A stretch of 64,000 bases of DNA from Pseudomonas sp. C1C7 (GTDB lineage Bacteria; Pseudomonadota; Gammaproteobacteria; Pseudomonadales; Pseudomonadaceae): positions 265,369 through 329,368 of the forward strand of contig NZ_JABFMP010000002.1 of NCBI RefSeq assembly GCF_013359595.1. The letters are read 5' to 3'. Position numbers and translations under genes: made by a program. The number at the start of each line of letters is the position of its first letter. The first letter of the stretch is position 1. This document shows positions 57,191-64,000 of this stretch, in pieces. The notes beneath the pieces are model-generated. The model saw only the letters and a program-made list of their open reading frames with translations. It was not told the origin of the DNA and did no database searches.

Positions 57191-59182
57191 ATGTCGCCCC
57201 GCAAGGAATTTAGCGGCCCGGCCCGGCAACGGGGGGCGATTGGCTTGATGGCGGCCGGAACCCTGGCGCTGGCCCTGGGTTTCACGCTGTTGGTGATCGA
57301 CTCCGGCCGGCTTTATCTGGAAAAGCGCAAGTTGCAGCGAGTGGCCGATGTGGCCGCGCTGGAAGCCGTCAGCCGCAATGGCGACTGCCAGTCGCCAAAC
57401 CTCAGCGCCGCCGGCTATGCCCTGGAAAGCGCCACCCGCAATGGCTACAAGGCGAGCGATGGCATGACCCTGAACACGGCCTGCGGCTCGTTGCAGACCG
57501 GGGCTGACAATCTGCGGGCCTTTGTGGTCGATGCCAGCAAGACCGAAGCGATTCGCGTAATCGCGACCCATACGGTCACCACCAGCATTGCCGCGGGTGT
57601 CTATGCGCTGCTGAGCCCTGGCCCCACCAGCCTGACCACACAACTCACGGCCACCGCGGTCAGCGCACCGGCGGTCCTGCCGCCCTTGGCCAGCCTGACC
57701 ATCGGCAGCACGGCACTGGTGGTCGACGCCAGCAAATCCGCCGCCCTCAATCTGTTGCTGGGGCAGATGCTGGGCGGCAGTCTCAACTTGAGCATCGCCG
57801 GTTGGCAGGGGCTGGTGAACACGCAGATCAACCTGCTGAGCTACCTCAACCAACTGGCCATCGACGTGAATGTCACTGCCGGCAACTACACCGAACTGCT
57901 GAGCAAGAACATCGCGCTGACCCAATTGCTGGATACGGCAATCACCGTCATGCAAGCCGGCGGACCCACTGCCAGCGTGGCGGTCAGCGGCCTGACCGGA
58001 CTCAAGGCGGCCGCCGGCAGTACCTCGATTGTCCTGGGCCAGTTGCTGCAATTGCAGACCGGCGCGGTTTCATCGGGGCTCAATACCAATCTGCAGGTGT
58101 TCCAGCTGATAGAGGCCTTCGTGCAACTGGCCAACAGCAAGAACGCCGCCGTCGCCAATATTCCGTTGAACATCCCGGGCCTGGCCAATGGCGTGGTCCG
58201 AACCAAAGTCATCGAACCGCCGCAACTGTCGGCCATCGGCAATCCGGCGCTGATCAATGGTCAGCTCAATGATCCGAACCGGATCTTCGTGCGTACGGCT
58301 CAGGTGCGCACCGTCCTGTCTCTCAACCTGCCGGTGCTGGCCACCATCAGTGGCCTGACCAACGCCATCACCAGCAACACCTTGGTCGGCGGGCTGACCG
58401 ATACCCTGAACAATGTGTTGCACCTGAACATCGCCGGCGCGTTGAATTCGATTTTTTGTACGCTGGGCGGAACCTGCCAGCGCACCGACCTGAAAATCCT
58501 TCCCACCTCTTCGATCGACGTGGTGCTCGAAGTGGCCAGCGCCGACAGTCGGGTCACGGCCTACAACTGTGCCAGCGATGCCTCCAAGAGCCTGACCACC
58601 CAGACCAATACCTCTCTGGTCAAACTGAAAGTCGGCAAGGTCGATACGGCCAACGCCTTTTCGTCGGCGGCTGATGTCACCGTGCAGCCGCTGGCGCTGA
58701 TCGATGTCGGCGTGATCACCTGCACCATTCCGCTGCTGGGGCTGGGCTCGCCGACTTGCGATCCGGCGACTCGCAAACCCTTCTACGGCGGCGGCCTGGG
58801 CGTGAAAATCGACACCTCTATCGCCAGCACCCAAAGCAGTCATGTCTACAGTCAGCCGCCGGAAATCAAGAAGCCGCCGATGTACTACAGCCTCGGCACC
58901 CAAGGCATCGTCAACAGCCTGAAAACCACCTTGAGCGGCGTCCAGGTCGAGGCCTACAAGCCCACCGGTTCGAGTGTGCTGGGGGATTTGCTGGTCACCA
59001 CAAGCGGTACCCTGAATGGCGTCAACAGCACCTTGGGCAGCGTGATCCAGCTGCTGCTGGCGCCAGTGGTCGACCCGCTTCTCGACGGTTTGCTGGCCAA
59101 CCTCGGCATCACCCTGAACAAGGTCGATGTCGGCGCCAACCTGAGTTGCAAACCGCCCGGCCGGCCAACGCTGGCGATCTAA
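57191..59182 (+). CDS. tadG: TadG-like pilus assembly / surface protein
   Basis: 663 residues. An N-terminal TadG segment (RQRGAIGLMAAGTLALALGFTLLVIDSGRLYLEKRKLQRVADVAALEA) anchors it in the inner membrane. The long remainder is Ala/Leu/Thr/Ser-rich with several Cys pairs and no known enzyme motif. In Tad systems this protein sits with the pseudopilins and regulator genes, as here. The ATG at 57191 follows AAGGAG. Its stop overlaps the stop of the convergent pprA gene by two bases. Confidence 0.87.
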   Translation: MSPRKEFSGPARQRGAIGLMAAGTLALALGFTLLVIDSGRLYLEKRKLQRVADVAALEAVSRNGDCQSPNLSAAGYALESATRNGYKASDGMTLNTACGSLQTGADNLRAFVVDASKTEAIRVIATHTVTTSIAAGVYALLSPGPTSLTTQLTATAVSAPAVLPPLASLTIGSTALVVDASKSAALNLLLGQMLGGSLNLSIAGWQGLVNTQINLLSYLNQLAIDVNVTAGNYTELLSKNIALTQLLDTAITVMQAGGPTASVAVSGLTGLKAAAGSTSIVLGQLLQLQTGAVSSGLNTNLQVFQLIEAFVQLANSKNAAVANIPLNIPGLANGVVRTKVIEPPQLSAIGNPALINGQLNDPNRIFVRTAQVRTVLSLNLPVLATISGLTNAITSNTLVGGLTDTLNNVLHLNIAGALNSIFCTLGGTCQRTDLKILPTSSIDVVLEVASADSRVTAYNCASDASKSLTTQTNTSLVKLKVGKVDTANAFSSAADVTVQPLALIDVGVITCTIPLLGLGSPTCDPATRKPFYGGGLGVKIDTSIASTQSSHVYSQPPEIKKPPMYYSLGTQGIVNSLKTTLSGVQVEAYKPTGSSVLGDLLVTTSGTLNGVNSTLGSVIQLLLAPVVDPLLDGLLANLGITLNKVDVGANLSCKPPGRPTLAI

Positions 59183-61920
59183 ACCGTCGAAGCGATGGGC
59201 AGTTCAATGCAGAACCGCGCACCCTCGCTCGAGTTGCGCACACTGAGCCTGCCTCCCATGTTCTCGACAATGCCGTAACTCACCGACAACCCCAGCCCCG
59301 TACCCACCCCCACCGGCTTGGTGGTGAAGAACGGCTCGAATATCCGCTCCAGCAGACGCGGATCGATGCCGCCGCCGTTGTCCTCGACCCACAGGCGCAC
59401 CGACTGTTGATCGCGTTCCGCGGACAGTGAAATCCACGGTTCGAACTGCGCATCTTTTTCGCACTTGCCGACCAGCGCATCCCGGGCGTTGACCATCAGG
59501 TTGATCAGCACCTGTTCCAGCTGATCGATGTGCCCCAGCACCAGCACCTCGAAGTCGGGCGCGCTGACCCGCAACTCGACGCCTTTGCCGCGCATGCCGT
59601 CGGCCAGCAGCGACAGCGTGCCTTCGATGGCCTGGGCCGGGTTGAACGGTTGCTGTTCGATCTCCGAGCGCCGGCCGAACACCCGCATGTGATCCACCAC
59701 CCGCGCGGCGCGCTGTACCTGGGCGTCGATGCGTTTGAGTTTGTCGGTCAGGTAGTCGATCTGCGCGTCGCCTTTTTCCAGGCGCTTGAGCACGTTGACG
59801 ATGGCCATGCGCATCACGTTCAGCGGCTGGTTGATTTCGTGGGCCAGGCCTGTGGCCATTTCGCCGAGGGTGGCCATTTTCGCGCTTTGGGTGAGTTGCA
59901 TCTGCGAGCGGCGCACTTCGGTGTTGTCGCGGCCCACGGCCTGAATCTCCAGCAAGTGGCCTTGCTGATCGAACACCCCGCGATCCGACCAGATCCACCA
60001 GGCGTGTTCGCGGCCGGGCAGTTGCAGGTTGATCTCGGCACTGCTGACCGGGCATTGCGGGCTCAACTGGCCTAAACGCTGGGTGAATGCATCGCGCTGT
60101 TCCGCGGACATCCAGCTGCCCAGGTTGATCCCTGGCAGTTGGTCCGGCGAGCACTCCAGATACGTCGCCAGCGGCTGGTTGCCGAACGTCAGGGTCAGGT
60201 CCGGCAGGTAGCGGCAGATCATCGCCGGCGAGTCCTCCACCAGAATCCGGTAGCGTTCCTCGCTCTGTTCGATCCGTTCGGCGGCCTGGGTCGCTTCGGT
60301 GACATCCAGCCACAGCCCCACGGCCTCTACCGGCAGGCCGAGGTCATCGCGCAGCAGCTTGGCTTCGTCGAGCAGCCAGTGGTAATCGCCGCGACTGTCG
60401 CGCAGCCGGTAGCGGGTGCTCACCGCACCTTCGCGCAACAGTTGGCGAGTGCGCTCGAAGTAGCGCTCGCGGTCCTCGGGGTGCAGGCGTTCGATCAGCG
60501 CGGCACCGGCGCAATCGTCGAGTGTCCAGCCGAGCAGGGGCGCCAGGCTGTCGCTGAAAAACGTCGGTTCCAGCACACCTTCGACATAGCGCTGCACGTA
60601 AATCACCGCGGGTGAGCGGGCGATCAGGTTGTCCAGCCGCGCATGGGCCGCGGCTGCCTGTTGTTCCTGATTCTTGATGTCGCTGATGTCGAGCATGAAC
60701 CCCACGACACGCCGGTTTTTACCGATGCCCAGGGCCTGGCCTTGCAGGCGAAACCAGTCCGGCGGCGCGCCGGTGTCGGGGTGATAGATGCGCACGCACA
60801 GCAGCAGCGGCGTGCCTTGGTCCTGCAGGGCGTGCAGGCGACTGCGCAGCTCTTCGCGGTCGGCGGGGTGCACCTGTTCGAGCCAGTCGGACAAGGGCAA
60901 GCGGGCGCTGGCAAGGTTCAGGGCCTTGACCAGCGACGGCGCCAATTGCACCTGGGCCGTGTCGCCGAACACCTCCCACCATCCGGTGCCGAGCAGGGTT
61001 TGCAGCGATTCCAGACGCTCCAGTTGCAGGTGATGCCGATGCTCGCGCAGTCGCTCCAGCACGGGGCTGGCCAGTGCGGCGGCGAATTGCAGCCAGTCGC
61101 GCTCGCTGACGTCCGGCGGGCGTTGCTGCGTGCCGAAGTAGCCAAAGAGTAACCAGGCCGCCACGCCTTGCGCGTCGTGATAGGGCACGGCAAATCCTTC
61201 GATATTGCCGAAGGCGTCCTGCAGGCGCGGGTGCTGAAGCAGGTTCGGATGCTGGGGCGCCGAGCCGCTGAGGCTGTCCAGGCCGGTGCCCAGGCGCTGG
61301 CCGCTCTGCCACAGTTGCGGCGCGCCGGGGCTGGCGTAGTGCTGGTGAATCTGCCAACCCTGTTCCTCTTCATCGAGCAACGCCAGGGCGATGCACGGGA
61401 TGCGAAAGCGCTGGGCCAGGCTTTGCAGTTGCTCGCTCAATACCTCGGGCAGACGCGACAGGCTGCACAGGCGCAATTGCTCGCCGATCTGCACCGCCAG
61501 CGTCTGGCACTGCTCGCGCTGGCGCGCTTGCCGGCGATCGAGCAACAGGTCGCTGATGTCCAGCAATTGCAGCAGCCAGGCATCGTTCAGTGACTGGACC
61601 CAGCCACGCAGGTGCAGGGGCTGGCCAGTGAGGCTGTAGAAATCCAGATCGAGCAATTGCCCCTGCCAGTCCGCAGGCGAGCCTTCCACCGTCAGGCTGT
61701 TGTGGGGCAGGAGGTAATCGATCAGGTGCGGTGCTTCTGCGCCGGGCGTCTGTTGCGCCAGCTGATGCCGCAACGGACCGCTCAGGCGCAGCACCCGACC
61801 TTGGGCGTCGAGCTGCATCTGCAAACCGACACTGCGTACGCTCGGCGGCTCCAGAACAGGCTGCGGCGCTGGCGGGTGGCGGTGGAGCAGGCGCCCGAAG
61901 AGCTTGTCGCCGGCACTCAA
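59179..61920 (-). CDS. pprA: PAS-domain sensor histidine kinase PprA
   Basis: About 913 residues, no membrane segments. An N-terminal PAS-like part and a GAF-like region (~170-330) precede several PAS/PAC repeats (SPAVIYVQRYVEG, DSPAMICRYLPDL). The NtrB-like kinase core follows: MATGLAHEINQPLNVMRMA near residue 693, VLINLMVNARDAL, DNGGGIDPRLLERIFEPFFTTK and GTGLGLSVSYGIVE. It is the partner of PprB, which drives Tad/Flp pilus and adhesin genes in P. aeruginosa. The start is uncertain: a TTG at 61920 overlaps the stop of the TadE-like gene and suits coupling; an ATG at 61817 is the alternative. Confidence 0.88.
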   Translation of the reverse strand: MSAGDKLFGRLLHRHPPAPQPVLEPPSVRSVGLQMQLDAQGRVLRLSGPLRHQLAQQTPGAEAPHLIDYLLPHNSLTVEGSPADWQGQLLDLDFYSLTGQPLHLRGWVQSLNDAWLLQLLDISDLLLDRRQARQREQCQTLAVQIGEQLRLCSLSRLPEVLSEQLQSLAQRFRIPCIALALLDEEEQGWQIHQHYASPGAPQLWQSGQRLGTGLDSLSGSAPQHPNLLQHPRLQDAFGNIEGFAVPYHDAQGVAAWLLFGYFGTQQRPPDVSERDWLQFAAALASPVLERLREHRHHLQLERLESLQTLLGTGWWEVFGDTAQVQLAPSLVKALNLASARLPLSDWLEQVHPADREELRSRLHALQDQGTPLLLCVRIYHPDTGAPPDWFRLQGQALGIGKNRRVVGFMLDISDIKNQEQQAAAAHARLDNLIARSPAVIYVQRYVEGVLEPTFFSDSLAPLLGWTLDDCAGAALIERLHPEDRERYFERTRQLLREGAVSTRYRLRDSRGDYHWLLDEAKLLRDDLGLPVEAVGLWLDVTEATQAAERIEQSEERYRILVEDSPAMICRYLPDLTLTFGNQPLATYLECSPDQLPGINLGSWMSAEQRDAFTQRLGQLSPQCPVSSAEINLQLPGREHAWWIWSDRGVFDQQGHLLEIQAVGRDNTEVRRSQMQLTQSAKMATLGEMATGLAHEINQPLNVMRMAIVNVLKRLEKGDAQIDYLTDKLKRIDAQVQRAARVVDHMRVFGRRSEIEQQPFNPAQAIEGTLSLLADGMRGKGVELRVSAPDFEVLVLGHIDQLEQVLINLMVNARDALVGKCEKDAQFEPWISLSAERDQQSVRLWVEDNGGGIDPRLLERIFEPFFTTKPVGVGTGLGLSVSYGIVENMGGRLSVRNSSEGARFCIELPIASTV

Positions 61921-62357
61921 AATTGCAGGCTCGAACTGGCGGTGAGCGATGCCGGCAGGTTCGGTACCGGACCGAGGCCTGGCAGGTTCAGGAACGGAAT
62001 CACCGCGTTCAACTTGCTGGTGGGGTAGTTGATGCTGACCTTCAGCAGGCCGGCGGCAAAGGTGGTGGTCACGTCGGTGTCGGGATCGAAATTGAAACCG
62101 GCGGGAATCCACGCCAGTTGCCGCCTCACCTCGTCCTTGACCAGGGTTTTCAGCGCAGCGTCGTAGCCGGGTGTGGCCGGGTCGAGGGCGACGCTGCGGC
62201 GCACGGCTTCGGCGGTGGACTGGTTGAAGGATTGCATCAGCAACAGCGGCAGGCTGTAGGTGACGATGGCGTAGAACACGCCGAAGAAGATGACGAACAC
62301 CAGGGCGAATTCAATCGCCGCGGCGCCTTTTTGTTTGCGGGGAAGGCCGGTTTTCAT
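61917..62357 (-). CDS. TadE-like pseudopilin (TadF position)
   Basis: 146 residues. A short basic start (MKTGLPRKQKG) leads into the TadE signature AAAIEFALVFVIFFGVFYAIVTY, followed by SFNQSTAEAVRRSVALDPATPGYD. The hydrophobic stretch is probably processed by the FppA peptidase encoded divergently next door. A GTG at 62381 would extend it by eight residues. Overlaps the kinase start, so the two genes form an operon. Confidence 0.88.
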   Translation of the reverse strand: MKTGLPRKQKGAAAIEFALVFVIFFGVFYAIVTYSLPLLLMQSFNQSTAEAVRRSVALDPATPGYDAALKTLVKDEVRRQLAWIPAGFNFDPDTDVTTTFAAGLLKVSINYPTSKLNAVIPFLNLPGLGPVPNLPASLTASSSLQF

Positions 62358-62432
62358 GAGTGCGTCTACCCTGACAGTCACTGCGTAATATCAGCATAGA
62401 ATCATTCAGGCAAAAGGGACGTTTTTTACAGG

Positions 62433-62909
62433 ATGCAGAGTTTTGTACTGCTGATCTGGCTGACGCTGTGCGCCGCGCAGGATGCCCGGCAGCGCCACAT
62501 CGCCAATGGCCTGACCCTGGGTGTCGGGGCGCTGGCCCTGACCTGGCTGTTGTGGAGCGGCACCACCTGGCTGGGTGCGACCGCCGCGCAGGGCGGGTGG
62601 GCGGCGTTGCTGGCGTTGGCCTTCACTTTGCCCGGTTATGCACTGCGTCGGCTCGGCGCCGGCGATGTGAAACTTCTGACAGCGCTTGGCCTCGCGACCG
62701 ACGGTCGGTATGTGTTGGGCGTGTTTATCGGTGCCGGATTGGCCAGTGTGCTGTGGCTGCTGGTAGCGCCAAGAGTCTGGCTGCATACAGGTCAATGGCT
62801 TAGGGAACGTCTTCGTCATTTACAGCCTGGAATGTCAAATAAACAGCCCTTCGCACCCTTCCTGCTGGTGGGCTTTTTGCTGACTTTGATTTGGATCCAC
62901 TATTTGTAG
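62433..62909 (+). CDS. fppA: Type IV prepilin peptidase FppA (A24 family)
   Basis: 158 residues, six hydrophobic segments. It is a short A24 aspartic protease lacking the N-terminal methylase part. The catalytic Asp pair is visible in CAAQDARQRHIANGLTL (residue ~17) and the GAGDVKLLTALGLA motif (~75). FppA processes the Flp pilin and TadE/TadF pseudopilins. Its position between the TadE-like gene and pprB matches P. aeruginosa PA4295. Confidence 0.92.
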   Translation: MQSFVLLIWLTLCAAQDARQRHIANGLTLGVGALALTWLLWSGTTWLGATAAQGGWAALLALAFTLPGYALRRLGAGDVKLLTALGLATDGRYVLGVFIGAGLASVLWLLVAPRVWLHTGQWLRERLRHLQPGMSNKQPFAPFLLVGFLLTLIWIHYL

Positions 62910-63002
62910 AGCGCCCGGAGTGGGTCTACTTTCAACATGAGTTGTACAAAACGGTTTTCAAGTAGAGGAACGGTCGGTGTCTGACCTGGCAGGGAGTTGC
63001 AC

Positions 63003-63785
63003 GTGAACAAGCGTACCTCCGCGGTAAAAATCATGGTGGTCGACGATGAACCAGCGATCGTCGAATCCATTTGCGAATTTCTCGAGGACAGCGGTTATCG
63101 GTCTGTTCCTTGTGAGTCCAGCCAAAAGGCCATTGCACTGTTCAACGAAGATCCGGCCATTGGCCTGGTGCTGTGCGATTTGCACATGCCCAGGATGGAT
63201 GGCATTCAACTGGTTCAGGAACTGCAGCGGCTGAGCGGCAAGCACCGGGCGTTCGAGGCGATCATGCTGACCGGGCGCGCGGACAAGCAGGATGTGATCA
63301 AGGCGCTGCGTGCGGGTTTTGCCGACTACTTCCAGAAGCCGGTCGATCCCAATGAGTTGCTCGAAGGCTTGCAGCGTCAGGAAGCGGCGTTGCAGGAGCG
63401 CAACAAGGCGATGCAACTGGGGCATCTGAATCAGAAGCTGCAGTATTTGTCCGAGTCGATCGATGATCTTTACCAGGATCTGGACAGGGTCCGGCGGGCG
63501 CCCTATGCGGCGGATGCGGGGGAGGGTGAGGTCAGTGAGGTGGATCGGATCGAGATTCCGTCGATCTTCAATCAGCTCTCGCCGCGGCAACTGGAAGTGG
63601 CGCAACTGGTGGGCAAGGGGCAGACCAATTATCAGATTGCCTGTGAGTTGGGGATTACCGAGAACACGGTGAAGTTGTATGTGTCGCAGGTTTTGCGGTT
63701 GACGCATATGCATAATCGGACGCAGTTGGCGTTGGCGTTGTCGCCCAGTAGTTCTGGCATGCGGCAGCGCGTGACGGCGCACTGA
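63003..63785 (+). CDS. pprB: Response regulator PprB
   Basis: 260 residues. An N-terminal receiver domain with acidic pocket VVDDEP, acceptor Asp in LCDLHMPRMDG (~55-60) and Lys in YFQKPVDP, then a helical linker and a C-terminal LuxR-type helix-turn-helix (LSPRQLEVAQLVGKGQTNYQ followed by ELGITENTVKLYVSQVL). GTG at 63003 lies six bases after AGGGAG; a TTG at 62997 overlaps that site and is unlikely. PprB activates tad/flp, CupE and BapA genes in P. aeruginosa. Confidence 0.93.
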   Translation: MNKRTSAVKIMVVDDEPAIVESICEFLEDSGYRSVPCESSQKAIALFNEDPAIGLVLCDLHMPRMDGIQLVQELQRLSGKHRAFEAIMLTGRADKQDVIKALRAGFADYFQKPVDPNELLEGLQRQEAALQERNKAMQLGHLNQKLQYLSESIDDLYQDLDRVRRAPYAADAGEGEVSEVDRIEIPSIFNQLSPRQLEVAQLVGKGQTNYQIACELGITENTVKLYVSQVLRLTHMHNRTQLALALSPSSSGMRQRVTAH

Positions 63786-63796
63786 GTTCGCTGTTC

Positions 63797-63827
63797 CTGT
63801 AGGAGCCGAGCTTGCTCGCGAGCTTTT
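63797..63827. repeat. REP half-site after pprB
   Basis: CCTGTAGGAGCCGAGCTTGC at 63797 with a GCTCGCGAGC palindrome followed by TTTTT, which may terminate pprB. Confidence 0.55.
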
Positions 63828-64000
63828 TAGGCTGTGTACATATCCATTGCTGCGGGCGCGGCCGTTGTCTTTGTTTCGGCCTGGCGGCCGACTCCCTTTG
63901 GCAAACGCCGGAGTGCCGGCCCAGCCCAAAGGAAGCAAAAGTCTCGCCCCAACGTTCGGTCCCTCGCTAAAGCTCGGGATCCCTTCGCTCCGGCATTCAT
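63828..64000. repeat. Probable dispersed intergenic repeat (continues past the window)
   Basis: The stretch with CTCCCTTTGGCAAACGCCGG and GTGCCGGCCCAGCCCAAAGG resembles, from memory, a repetitive sequence common between genes of P. fluorescens-group genomes and often mis-annotated as short proteins. No protein is supported. Multi-copy nature cannot be shown from one window. Confidence 0.45.

Overview
This 64 kb window is chromosomal DNA from a Pseudomonas, most likely of the P. fluorescens group. The evidence is high GC, dense REP/REPIN repeats of the pseudomonad types (GTGGGAGC..GCTTGCC, TGTAGCAGCTGC.., TGTAGGAGCTGCCGAAGGCTGCGATC), and a gene order that, from memory, follows the P. aeruginosa stretch from speA through gcbA, a CtpL-like receptor, dsbD, aroQ-accBC, prmA, dusB-fis, purHD and retS to the urea and urease genes. 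Cobalamin, copper and Tad-pilus blocks sit within or beside that order.

Layout. 1-1158: 3' part of a NEL-type E3 ubiquitin ligase effector. 1265-5847: urease ureD-ureA-GNAT-GNAT-ureB-ureC (minus strand). 6074-11817: urtABCDE urea ABC importer (minus). Sigma-54 promoter-like sites lie upstream of both urtA and ureD, consistent with nitrogen control. Accessory proteins UreE/F/G are not in the window. 12141-14880: a FecCD-type metal/siderophore/corrinoid ABC importer of unknown substrate. 15085-17898: a copper-handling set (DUF2946, PCu(A)C, DUF2946, PepSY membrane protein). 18259-25597: aerobic cobalamin genes, cobL-cobK on the minus strand and cobGHIJ on the plus strand, with a CbiG-CobJ fusion. 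This plus-strand operon is bracketed by two AT-richer unknown genes (20387-21028 and 25763-26578) that resemble each other.

26685-45443 (all minus): marC, the Gac-antagonist hybrid kinase retS, purD, purH, fis, dusB, a zinc-ribbon DUF3426 protein, prmA, accC, accB, aroQ, dsbD, a CtpL-like chemoreceptor and the diguanylate cyclase gcbA. 45903-50244 (plus): DUF2333, NUDIX, yciH and speA, with an 85-bp MITE-like element between yciH and speA. 50477-52584: a shortened VgrG and its DUF4123 adaptor, with no effector gene beside them. 52612-56977: MATE exporter, small membrane protein, MazG-like pyrophosphatase, cmoM and two DUF4136 lipoproteins. 57191-63785: one end of a Tad/Flp pilus locus (tadG, sensor kinase pprA, a TadE-like pseudopilin, prepilin peptidase fppA, response regulator pprB). 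The last ~200 bp look like a dispersed intergenic repeat.

Themes: nitrogen scavenging (urea import and hydrolysis, polyamine synthesis), corrinoid and copper metabolism, and lifestyle switching (RetS, GcbA, chemoreceptor, PprA/PprB-Tad, T6SS and NEL effector parts). The most unusual items are the paired unknown proteins around cobGHIJ, the minimal VgrG/DUF4123 pair, the MITE-like element after yciH, and the sigma-54 sites before the urea genes. No tRNA, rRNA, CRISPR array or complete insertion sequence was seen.
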